Shown in pieces: positions 8,801 to 15,518 of a DNA stretch of 64,000 bases. The translations under genes and the position numbers were made by a program. The notes beneath the pieces were generated by a model, which worked only from the letters and a program-made list of their open reading frames with translations, made no database searches and was not told where the DNA came from. The DNA lies in NCBI RefSeq assembly GCF_001187435.1, contig NZ_LFXA01000002.1, forward strand, positions 620,001 to 684,000. The letters run 5' to 3'. This DNA is from Streptomyces caatingaensis (lineage in GTDB: Bacteria > Actinomycetota > Actinomycetes > Streptomycetales > Streptomycetaceae). Positions within the stretch are counted from its first letter, which is position 1. The number at the start of each line of letters is the position of its first letter.

Positions 8801-9108
8801 TCCAGGTCCGGCGGGGTGATCGCCACGGCCTCGCCGCCCTTGCGCGGCAGCGACCACAGGACGTTCTGCACCTCCGCCACCAGGCGGTCGCCGAAGAGCG
8901 TGGCCGCGCCGTTGGTGGCGCCGGTGAAGGAGAGGACGGCCGCCCCTCCGGCGGGCGCCGCCCCGGCCGTCGCCGCCGCCGCTTCCCCGGCGAGCGTGCC
9001 CGTCATGCCGACGGCGGCGGCGGTGCCCGCGGTGGCCTGGAGGAATCTGCGTCTGCTGAGCGGTGCCGGGTGGGCGGGACGGGTGCCCTGGGGTCCCTGG
9101 ACGTCCAA
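5890..9108 (-). CDS. Exported beta-propeller / amidohydrolase fusion protein
   Basis: A 1072-residue protein. A twin-arginine signal (SRRRFLQATAGT) is near the N terminus, followed by repeated TolB/PD40 propeller units (SPDGR, WSPDGTRIAFASERD, LSPDGKR and similar) to about residue 640. A metal-dependent amidohydrolase domain follows: VIPGLWDAHTHP gives the HxH, LALGTDAPL a late Asp, and LGTLEPGKLADLTVVDGDP is the family C-terminal motif. The frame is open to 9198, but a TTG at 9108 with AGGAGG just upstream gives the Tat signal the right position, so that start is chosen. Related proteins are annotated as exported imidazolonepropionase- or prolidase-like hydrolases. The substrate is unknown. 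Confidence 0.88.
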   Translation of the reverse strand: MDVQGPQGTRPAHPAPLSRRRFLQATAGTAAAVGMTGTLAGEAAAATAGAAPAGGAAVLSFTGATNGAATLFGDRLVAEVQNVLWSLPRKGGEAVAITPPDLEPTRPVHSPDGRLLAVAAYRGGGFHIWTLRPDGSGLRQLTDGPWDDRGPAWSPDGTRIAFASERDGDPVKGSPYRIWTVDVRTGALTRITGLPGQEGPGQDGAWEDFDPAWSPDGKRLVFVRGRVAGGKLDARTVASVPADGRGPVRTERTDPTAAAQVMTPAVGPGGRLAHLRTTPAPAASCTLVVDGEPVAVEGDVEPVPPRWVSKDELLLTVEGQFRIVHVDGSRRVTTIPFTAELPVDRPRYRVKRYDLAVGGSGTVRAVHLPALSPDGRKVAFAALNSLWTMDVSGGRAPRRVVRADATRYLLAPSWTADGKALVYADDRDGLLAVRRHDLDTGEETELAGGGRVSPALSPDGKRLACLDLSGNLLVRDLEAGTDRVLAAPMGGGGLPGRPSWSPDGRHLAYCDRNRLNQRFREGYNLIRVVDTSDGTSRLHALAPHASVSDRYDSGPVWSPDGRSMAVISESALWLLPVGPDGTPTGAPRRLTDEAADHPSWSADSRHLLYLSAGRLRLLDVEGGRTRTVPVPLGYRRPAPADTVVHAGRFWDGTGDTVREDVDVVVRDGRIAAVEPHRARRAAEHRIDASRRTVIPGLWDAHTHPWQITYGGRQTALQLAYGITTAVSLGGAAYEQARIREAVAAGELAGPRLLTCGELLDGARVAYSMGRAHRTREGLRRSLSRAEALDWDFVKTYVRAPGWIMAESARFAHEKLGVRTGSHLCSPGVQLGQDLTTHLQATQRLEFGHATTATGRAFEDVREIYTRTDFHMIATIFTSVPLLGAAPALAEDPRVTRLMPPWDVELVRKTAGERPTEDQLATLRREVEVYRRILSGGGLVALGTDAPLVPVGLSLHMGLRALHRHGLSAAEALRTATLVPARVFGAERDLGTLEPGKLADLTVVDGDPFEDFDALVRTESVLRAGVPFRQAELVAAYGGEKASALRGGSTTHGEDWREVGRRLRRDSCCDLEH

Positions 9109-9340
9109 CTGTCCTCCTGTGGTGAGGGAGTTGTGCGGGGCGCGACGGTGGCATCGCGAAGGATCATGCTTCACGGTGCGTGGGGGATTGGTCAACACCC
9201 CGCTGACGCTCGGGTCACCTCGGCCCGGCGGCGGGGGCGGTTCCGCCGGGGCCGGGCCGAGGGCGGTCCGGGACGAGGACGGGCCGGTCGAGGAGACCGG
9301 TTGACGATGTCCCGTTTGGCGGAGTCCCGTTCGACGAAGG

Positions 9341-10237
9341 TCAGTTGAGGAAGGAGGTCACCCGCCGGCGCAGCGACCGGGGATCCAGGCCCACCCCGGC
9401 CAGGTGCTCGTCGAGCGAGCCGTACCGGCGCAGCTCCTGGCGCGGGACGCCGAGGCCGAGGATCCGGTGCGGCATGTGCCCCAGGGCGTCGTTCGCCGCG
9501 GACGTGGACGTGCCGGCGAGGTACGGCTCGACGAGCACGACGTCCGCCGGTCCCGCCCCGACCGCCGAGCGCAGGCCGGCGCCGTCGAACGGCCGGACGG
9601 TCGTCGCGTAGAGGACGGAGACGTCGAGTCCCTCGACCGCGTGGAGGACGTTGTCGAGCATGGGGCCGACGGCCACCACCACCCCGCGGCGCCCCTCGCG
9701 CACCGGCAGGAAGCCGCCGCACGTGACCGGGTGGGGCTCGGCGTTGGTCTGCGCCGACAGCCGGACGTACACCTTGTCGTTGCCGGCGGCCACCGCCCGG
9801 CGCAGCAGCGTCTCGGCCTCGTCGGGGTGCCCGGGGACGTGCTGCGTCCAGCCGTCCAGGGTGTCGATGAGGGCGACGTCCCCCGGTGACATGTGCGTCA
9901 TGCCGCCCGCCGGCCAGTCGTACGAGGCGTTGGCGCTGACCAGCACGCCGCCCACGCCCTGGTGGCCGAAGTCCAGTTTGACCTGCTCGAAGGCGCGGTC
10001 GACCAGGAAGCTCGCGAAGGTGTGGACGATCGGGCGCAGCCCGGCCAGGGCCAGGCCGCCGCCCAGGCCCACCAGGAGCTGTTCGCGGATGCCGACGTTG
10101 ATCACCCGGTCCGGGTGGGCGGCACCGGCCTTCTCGAAGCCCGCGGTGCCGATGTCGGCCAGGACGACGGCGGTGCGGGGGTCCGCGTCGAGGATTCCGG
10201 AGACGGTGGTCGCGAAGCGTTCGCGCATGGTGTCCAC
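9341..10237 (-). CDS. Transketolase-like C-terminal subunit
   Basis: A 298-residue protein carrying the pyrimidine-binding and C-terminal domains of transketolase. The conserved glutamate motif appears as NVGIREQLLVGLGGGLA near residue 50, with VHTFASFL and GMTHMSPGDVALI downstream. It pairs with the thiamine-diphosphate-binding subunit at 10315-11037 to make a two-gene transketolase, which moves two-carbon units between sugar phosphates. The GTG at 10237 has GGGAGG 7 nt upstream; an ATG three codons later is an alternative. The 77-bp gap to the upstream subunit and same strand indicate one operon, probably controlled from the SoxR-type site near 11060. Confidence 0.9.
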   Translation of the reverse strand: MDTMRERFATTVSGILDADPRTAVVLADIGTAGFEKAGAAHPDRVINVGIREQLLVGLGGGLALAGLRPIVHTFASFLVDRAFEQVKLDFGHQGVGGVLVSANASYDWPAGGMTHMSPGDVALIDTLDGWTQHVPGHPDEAETLLRRAVAAGNDKVYVRLSAQTNAEPHPVTCGGFLPVREGRRGVVVAVGPMLDNVLHAVEGLDVSVLYATTVRPFDGAGLRSAVGAGPADVVLVEPYLAGTSTSAANDALGHMPHRILGLGVPRQELRRYGSLDEHLAGVGLDPRSLRRRVTSFLN

Positions 10238-10314
10238 GAACGGTCCTCCCTTTCTAGCTCGCTGACTGTGGCGTGCGGCCGGGGCCGGTGGTCGGGGACG
10301 CGCCGGACGCGGGC

Positions 10315-11037
10315 TCAGTGCCGGGCCGGCTCGACGCTGGCGACCTTCTCCACCCGCGCCACCACCACGTGCGGCTGCCCCGGGTGCGGCGTGGTGAACG
10401 CCTCGTACAGCGCCTCGTGGTCCCGGCCGTCCACGGTCACCGCCGACCAGCCGGCGGCGGCGAACCGGGGGGCGATCCCGCCGGGCCAGCCGTGGGTGGC
10501 GGAGCCGTTGTCGATCACCACCGTGTGCAGCCGGTCCAGGCCCGTGGCGCCGGCGTAGGCGATCGCCTCGTGGTTGCTGCCCTCGTCCAGCTCGCCGTCC
10601 CCGATCAGCACCCAGACCCGGGGCCCGGTCAGCCCCCGGGCCCGCAGCCCGTGCACCGTGCCGACCGCGAGCGGCAGCCCGTGCCCGAGCGAGCCGCTGG
10701 CGATCTCCACGCCGGGCACCAGCGTCCGGTCCGGGTGGTGGCCCAGCGGCGAGCCGTACGAGCCGAAGCCGCTCAGCCAGTCGACCGGCAGGAAGCCCTT
10801 GGCCGCCAGCACGGCGTAGTACGCCATGGGCCCGTGGCCCTTCGAGAGCAGGAAGCGGTCCCGCTCCGGAGCGTCGACGGTCTCCGGGGTGACCCGCAGG
10901 ACCCGGTCGTACAGGACCCACAGGACGTCGAGCGTCGACGTCGCCGCGAAGCCGTGCTTCTCGTCGCCGGTCATCAGGCTCATGAGACCGGCGAGGTCGT
11001 CGTACGTGTATGTGGTGTCCACCGAAGTCGAGGTCAT
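10315..11037 (-). CDS. Transketolase-like N-terminal (TPP-binding) subunit
   Basis: A 240-residue subunit with the thiamine-diphosphate motif GDGELDEGSN near residue 148 and the catalytic-site histidines in SKGHGPMAYYAVL and SPLGHHPD. Split transketolases of this size occur in bacteria beside the full-length tkt and are often part of specialised pathways. The ATG at 11037 has no ribosome site; the predicted promoter would start the mRNA almost at this codon, so a leaderless message is likely. It is divergent from soxR with a perfect 8+8-bp palindrome in the 83-bp gap. That suggests induction by redox-active compounds, which would supply or reroute pentose phosphates for NADPH. This regulatory role is inference. 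Confidence 0.9.
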   Translation of the reverse strand: MTSTSVDTTYTYDDLAGLMSLMTGDEKHGFAATSTLDVLWVLYDRVLRVTPETVDAPERDRFLLSKGHGPMAYYAVLAAKGFLPVDWLSGFGSYGSPLGHHPDRTLVPGVEIASGSLGHGLPLAVGTVHGLRARGLTGPRVWVLIGDGELDEGSNHEAIAYAGATGLDRLHTVVIDNGSATHGWPGGIAPRFAAAGWSAVTVDGRDHEALYEAFTTPHPGQPHVVVARVEKVASVEPARH

Positions 11038-11052
11038 GTGGATCAGGCTGCA

Positions 11053-11072
11053 ACTTCAAGGGGACTTGAAGT
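11053..11072 (-). promoter_or_regulatory. SoxR-type operator within the transketolase promoter
   Basis: A perfect inverted repeat, ACTTCAAG-N4-CTTGAAGT, whose core CTTCAA/TTGAAG resembles the SoxR consensus CCTCAA/TTGAGG. On the minus strand it lies between TTGACT (about 11075-11070) and a weak CAGCCT -10 with a spacer near 19 bp. The long spacer is the hallmark of promoters untwisted by MerR-family activators. The transcript would begin close to the ATG at 11037. Confidence 0.75.
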
Positions 11073-11120
11073 CAAGGGCGATCACTCGCCAGGGTGACCG
11101 GACCGCTACGCTCTGCGGGC

Positions 11121-11633
11121 ATGACGGACCCGACGGAGCTCATGACCATCGGCGAACTGGCCGCCCGCAGCGGCCTCGCCGCGTCCGCCCTGCGCTACTA
11201 CGAGGAGCTCGGCCTGATCCGCTCCGAACGCACCCCCGGCGGCCGCCGCCGCTACCCGCGCGCCACGCTGCGCCGCGTCGCCTTCGTCCGCGCCGCCCAG
11301 GCCGTCGGCCTCTCCCTGGAGGAGGCGCGCGGCGCCATGGGCCGCCTGCCGGAGGACCGCGCGCCCACCGCCGCCCAGTGGAACGTCGTCGCCCGCACCT
11401 GGACCCGGCGCATCGACGAGCGCATCGAGGAGCTGGAGCGCCTCAAGCGCCGCCTGACCAGCTGCATCGGCTGCGGCTGCCTCTCCCTGCGCAAGTGCGC
11501 GATCTACAACCCCGACGACGCCGCCGCCGACCGCGGGGCCGGCGCCCGCTACCTCCTCGGCGACGAACCCCCGATACCCGGCCCCCGCACCCCCCGCCGC
11601 CGCCCCTGCCCCGACAACGGCCTCCCCGCCTGA
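11121..11633 (+). CDS. soxR: SoxR, redox-sensing MerR-family regulator
   Basis: A 170-residue MerR-family protein with the SoxR iron-sulfur signature C-I-G-C-G-C-LSLRK-C near residues 114-125, which holds a [2Fe-2S] cluster. The winged-helix DNA-binding part is at residues 8-75 (LAARSGLAASALRYYEELGLI, then the wing RRYPR). Oxidised SoxR activates promoters with long spacers; in Streptomyces it responds to redox-active small molecules rather than driving soxS. The C terminus is extended and rich in Pro and Arg, as in some actinobacterial SoxR. The ATG at 11121 is preceded by TACGCT at 11107-11112, so this gene may also be leaderless. The divergent transketolase operon is the likely target. Confidence 0.95.
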   Translation: MTDPTELMTIGELAARSGLAASALRYYEELGLIRSERTPGGRRRYPRATLRRVAFVRAAQAVGLSLEEARGAMGRLPEDRAPTAAQWNVVARTWTRRIDERIEELERLKRRLTSCIGCGCLSLRKCAIYNPDDAAADRGAGARYLLGDEPPIPGPRTPRRRPCPDNGLPA

Positions 11634-11735
11634 CCGCCCCCACCCCCCTCACAACCCGTGCGCGACCACCCCGCGCCGTGCGGTATTGTTCTCTTGCGCG
11701 GTCGGCAAGGGCGAGAGCCCGGGCCGGACGAGCAC

Positions 11736-11812
<77 letters not shown>

Positions 11813-11830
11813 GCGATTTTCGCAGGTCAG

Positions 11831-11864
11831 AGGCCGTTTCCGATCGATCGGGAACGGCCTTTTC
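11831..11864 (+). terminator. Terminator after tRNA-Pro
   Basis: AGGCCGTTTCC and GGGAACGGCCT form a long stem with one wobble pair around GATCGATC, followed by TTTTCC, 18 bases after the tRNA. Confidence 0.85.
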
Positions 11865-11958
11865 CATTCGGGGGGAGTGACCCCTGTGCGATTCCAGGTG
11901 GTTGCTCGCCGGCATGTTTCTCGGAGGTCGGCGCAACGCGGGATCGCCTGGGACGTGC

Positions 11959-12351
11959 TCAGACTTTGTGGATCTCGACGGCGGGTCCGCAGAGCAGCGT
12001 GAGGTCCTCGGGGTCGGAGGTGAGGACGGTGACAGGCCCGGGTGCGGTGCGCGCGATGGCCGCGAGGACCGCGTCGATCGCGTATTTGTGGCCGCGCAGG
12101 CGGTGGTTGCGCAGGAGCAGTGCTGCCTGGCCGGCGATCTCCTTGGTCACGTCGTGCACGTCGATGCGGGAGAGGACCCATTTGATGCGGGCGGGGTGAA
12201 CGCGTTCGTAGTCGGCTTCCAGGGTGGTCATGGCGCTGGTGGTCACGCGCACACCCTCCTCCGCGGCGGCCTGGACGAAGGCTGTGACGGTACGGTCCTT
12301 GAGATAGAGCCTGGAGAGGCCTTCGCTGTCGAGCAGGAGCGTGCCGGGCAT
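11959..12351 (-). CDS. VapC-like PIN-domain toxin
   Basis: A 130-residue PIN-domain ribonuclease. The four acidic residues that bind the catalytic metal are recognisable: D8 in LLLDSEG, E in TTLEADYE near residue 45, D in KYAIDAVLAA near residue 94, and D in LTSDPEDL near residue 112. VapC toxins cut RNA, commonly tRNA, when not held by their antitoxin. The ATG overlaps the stop of the upstream antitoxin by one base (TGATG), the usual antitoxin-first order. It lies 95 bp beyond the tRNA-Pro terminator, inside the island. Confidence 0.88.
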   Translation of the reverse strand: MPGTLLLDSEGLSRLYLKDRTVTAFVQAAAEEGVRVTTSAMTTLEADYERVHPARIKWVLSRIDVHDVTKEIAGQAALLLRNHRLRGHKYAIDAVLAAIARTAPGPVTVLTSDPEDLTLLCGPAVEIHKV

Positions 12352-12602
12352 CAGGCGGCAGCCCCGCCCGAGCGGCTGTGGTCGTGGCGCAGCAAGGCGC
12401 GGGCCGCCTCGACCTCGGCACGGGTCAGCTCGTCGTTGTCCGTCTCGAAGTCGGCGACGATCTCACGGAGTTTGTCCATGGCGACTCGTTGCTCCAGAGC
12501 TTCGGTGACGTAGGCCGAGAAGCTCCCGGGGCCGACGTGGGCCTTCACGGTTTCCGCGAGTTCTTCGGGGAGGCTGATCGAGTACTTCTTGCTACCGCTC
12601 AT
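12351..12602 (-). CDS. VapB-like antitoxin
   Basis: An 83-residue partner for the PIN toxin. The N terminus KKYSISLPEELAETVKAHV looks like a ribbon-helix-helix DNA-binding domain, and the acidic C-terminal half would wrap the toxin. An upstream frame is open to 12794 but the ATG at 12602 is preferred: TAGGAT lies 7 nt before it and no ribosome site is present, so a leaderless message is likely. A palindrome overlaps that box, fitting autorepression by the toxin-antitoxin complex. Confidence 0.87.
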   Translation of the reverse strand: MSGSKKYSISLPEELAETVKAHVGPGSFSAYVTEALEQRVAMDKLREIVADFETDNDELTRAEVEAARALLRHDHSRSGGAAA

Positions 12603-12609
12603 GGCAATG

Positions 12610-12625
12610 ATCCTACCAGTGGTAG
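12610..12625 (-). promoter_or_regulatory. Promoter -10 box and overlapping palindrome of the VapBC pair
   Basis: On the minus strand TAGGAT (12615-12610) is placed 7 nt before the ATG. It overlaps the inverted repeat CTACCA-N-TGGTAG at 12613-12625, a plausible site for autorepression. Confidence 0.5.
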
Positions 12626-12744
12626 TAAGGCCTGGTCTGAGAACTCTTGCAAAGGCGGTCTTTGGCCTGGTCAGTGCCGGTGTGGTGCTGAGCCGCCGGA
12701 TGCGGTGCGGCCTACCGCCTGAGGCCGCACGAGACCGGTTCGGT

Positions 12745-12996
12745 TCAGCCGAGTTCGTCCTCGTCTTCGGCACCCACGGCCAAGTCGCCCGCACAGACCG
12801 GCCATTCCTCGCTACCGAGGGCGCGCATCAGGGGCGCGGTCGGTACCAGGTAGCGGTGCCCGGGGCGTAGCAGCTCGCAAGAGAAGGCCCCACGCCCGGC
12901 AAGCCGGTAGGCCGTACTCATGCTCATCCCGAACGCCGCCGCTGCTGTGCGCAGATTGGTGATGACCGGAAGCGCGAAGACCTCGGGGAAGGTCAG
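12745..12996 (-). CDS. Excisionase-like helix-turn-helix protein with apparent CTG start
   Basis: An 83-residue DNA-binding protein resembling the small excisionase-type regulators of Streptomyces integrative elements: GMSMSTAYRLAGRGAFSC is the helix-turn-helix and GHRYLVPTAPLMRALG the wing. The only ATG in frame (12927) would delete the conserved LTFPEVFALPV lead-in and has no ribosome site. A CTG at 12996 restores the full domain, sits about 8 nt after GGGGAG, and overlaps the upstream stop as CTGA, the exact geometry seen with GTGA or ATGA in this genome. It is probably a working gene with a rare start, though a decayed start codon in a relic is also possible. No integrase is seen nearby. 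Confidence 0.65.
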   Translation of the reverse strand: MTFPEVFALPVITNLRTAAAAFGMSMSTAYRLAGRGAFSCELLRPGHRYLVPTAPLMRALGSEEWPVCAGDLAVGAEDEDELG

Positions 12997-13544
12997 CGGA
13001 ATGGCTCCCCGCCCACTCGTCGCGAACCGCCTTTCTGTCCCGGCGAGATCGTCCCGATTCGGCGCCTCCGTCCTTTACCGGCCGTCGTGGACACCAGGTC
13101 GCGCAGGCCGAGCCGGTGAGCCATGGCCCCGAGGAGCTCGCCCTCGCGCTGGCTACGCGACACCGTGATCCGCAGGGGAGCGAGCAGACGCCCTCTGCGG
13201 ACCGGAGTGGGAATGCACAGTTCCATGCCATGGCCAGGGCCACGCCGCAGGACCTCCGTGACCGCAGTGTCGGCCACGGCGGTCTCGGGTCGACGGCGAG
13301 CGGCGCGCCAGGCGCGGGTCCGGACGGCCTTCAGCAGCACCAGGCCGGGATTGGGCTGCTCGAGATCCACCGCCTCCAACTCCTCCAGCAGGGCCATCAG
13401 CATCGCGGCCTCGACCTCGGCGCGTTCGGATCCGAGACGGCCGGACACCTGGTGCACCGTCCGGCGTAGCGCGGGGCCGGCCTGAAGAACCAGGACGTCC
13501 GCCTCGATGCCGTCGAACGCACTTGACCAGCGTAGTAATGCCAT
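12993..13544 (-). CDS. Hypothetical protein of actinomycete integrative elements
   Basis: A 183-residue protein of unknown function. Its N terminus (MALLRWSSAFDGIEADV) and the SGRLGSERAEVEAAMLMALLEELE helix resemble proteins I recall encoded just upstream of excisionase-like genes in Streptomyces elements. That recollection is not verified here. The tail is highly basic. The ATG at 13544 is chosen because the family begins there. The third codon is TTA (13538-13536), so translation should depend on bldA tRNA-Leu. The next gene overlaps the stop by four bases. Confidence 0.6.
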   Translation of the reverse strand: MALLRWSSAFDGIEADVLVLQAGPALRRTVHQVSGRLGSERAEVEAAMLMALLEELEAVDLEQPNPGLVLLKAVRTRAWRAARRRPETAVADTAVTEVLRRGPGHGMELCIPTPVRRGRLLAPLRITVSRSQREGELLGAMAHRLGLRDLVSTTAGKGRRRRIGTISPGQKGGSRRVGGEPFR

Positions 13545-13720
13545 TGCCGTCTTCTCTCGTGTGTCTGTCAGTCGGGTGCTGGAGCAGCCGGAGGGTGGTC
13601 GGCGAAAACGCGCCGTCACGTATCCCTGGAGGCAGAGCGGCCGGAGCAGCGTTGCCGCAGGATCTCGAGCCAGGGCGCACGGGTTGTCCGGTGAGCAGAT
13701 CGGACGGTCGGGGCCGGTGG

Positions 13721-15391
13721 TCAGAGGGTTCCTCTTTCAGTGAACAGATCACTGTGTGGAGGCACCGGCCCTGTCGGTGTTCCCCTGCGCCAGGCGTCAA
13801 GAGCCTGCCGGGCAGCCTCGCGGCCGACCAAGTCAGGGTTGTCGTTCCGGCCGATCAGGGCGAACAATCGCAGTACTCCGTGCTGCATGTTCTGGGCCAG
13901 CCCTTTGAGCAGGATCGTCATGGCCTCCCGCTGGGATTCGGTCCAAGCGGCGAGACGGCACCAATGCACCAGGTGCCGGCAGGTCACGTCGAACATGCCG
14001 TTGTGATTCAGCGCGCGGCGGATGAGCTCGACGATCGGCTGCGCGAACTCGCCGTCGCCGAGCAACTGTGAATGGAACCAGGAGGCATCCGCCAGGAGGT
14101 GCGGGAAGAGGCGCAGGGCGAGCTCGGCATCGGTCCCGTCCCGGCGTATCCATTCGGCCAAGTGCCGTACGACCACTGGCTGACTACCCGAGTTGAACAG
14201 ATTTCCCAACGACGTACGGGCCGCGCGGTTCACCTGCAGGCTCTGCTGACCGTCCGGTCCGCGGGAAACCCGGTGCAGCAGCGTCATCGCCACATCCGGC
14301 CGGGAGAAGCCGAAGGGAGTACCACAGGCATGTGCGACGGTTGTGCGCAGCTGTGGGCTCGGGCTCCAACTCCACCGAATGATCCTGTACTTCACCTCAC
14401 TGGCCAGCACCGGGTCCTCGGACGCGATGCCCAGGGCATGGGCTGCGATGTTCCGGCTGCTGTCGCGTTCGGACTCGGCGAGGACGCCGATGTGGCGCAG
14501 CGCTTGCCGTCCGCCGCCCCAGCCGGCGGCCATGCCCACGACACGACCGACCGGTGCAGTGAGTTCCCTCCCGCCGTGGACCTGGTCCATCCATTCGGTC
14601 AGCACCGCGGAGAGACCGCCGTATTCACGCCAGACGTGCCTGAGGACCGTCTCTGCCTGCCGATGGCGGGCGAACCTCACCGGTTCCACCACATAGGAAT
14701 GGGTCGGGCCGACGTGGATCTCTTTCGGCGCCCGCTGCGCGCGCACGGTGCGCAGCGGATCATCTAGTGATCTCCGGAAGACGAAGCGGGGGTTGGGCCG
14801 TGGCTGCCGGTTCTTTTCCGTCGTGCTTTCTGATGGGTCGAGGACGGCGTGCAGAGCCCCGTCCGCGACGGCGAGGAGCCGGTCCGCTTCCTCCAGGACG
14901 ATCCGATAGTCGAGCCCCTCGAAAACACAGGCGGCCAGCAGGAACGCCAGGGCGTCGGGATCGTCGTGAAGCTTCTTTATCAGTTGGGGGACCTCCTCTT
15001 CGGCCAGGAAACTCAGCCGGTCCCGTATGCCGGAGAGGACTGCGGGCTCTTCGGCGGACGCCGCCACGGCGGCCACCAGCTCGACGACTTCGGAGGGGAC
15101 CAGCTCCGGCACGAGGAGGCCGTCCAGGAGACCGGGTTCCAGGGCGCCGAGCAGTCGTTCGCGTTCGGCCGGATCCGGCACCGCGGCCTTGAACCTGGCG
15201 TCGAACACCGCCTTGGGCGGAGGTGGTGGACACGCCAACGGCTTCACATGGAGATGGCGTTCGAGGTCACGGACGAAACCGGGATCGTCCTGTGTCACGA
15301 CTACCAGGCAGGCACCGGCCTCACGCAGCAGTTGCCGGAGATGGCGGACGGCGCCCGGCTTCAACCCATGGATGGGCAGCAAGCCATCCAT
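13721..15391 (-). pseudogene. N-terminally truncated HEAT-like / NTPase-related protein remnant
   Basis: An open frame of 556 codons from an ATG at 15391. The first residues (a GYLMDGLL stretch, then LLREAGACLVVVTQDD) look like the middle of a P-loop NTPase core, after the Walker B strand. The remainder is an alpha-helical repeat-like region. No ribosome site precedes the ATG, and the frame continues open upstream without any start codon until it runs into the end of the acyl-CoA dehydrogenase gene, so the real beginning is missing. Base composition is less GC-rich than the neighbours. I read it as a decayed island gene; a functional shorter protein cannot be excluded. I do not recognise a precise family. 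Confidence 0.55.
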
Positions 15392-15518
15392 CAGGTAGCC
15401 GCCACTGATGGTGGTGTTGCTGACTTGCCGGTCGCCGTGGACGAGCCCCTGTGTGGTCGTGTGCCGGGGCCGGGGGAGGGCCGTGGGTGGGGAGGCGGCC
15501 GCACCCCCGGCGTCGCCG

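Noticed and set aside
5893..9348. An 1151-codon frame on the plus strand opposite the amidohydrolase fusion.
   Set aside because: Very high GC with strong third-position bias gives long antisense frames; the minus-strand protein has clear Tat and catalytic motifs.
12351..12794. Longer 147-residue antitoxin start.
   Set aside because: The added N terminus is Arg/Pro-rich, and the box and palindrome favour the 12602 ATG.
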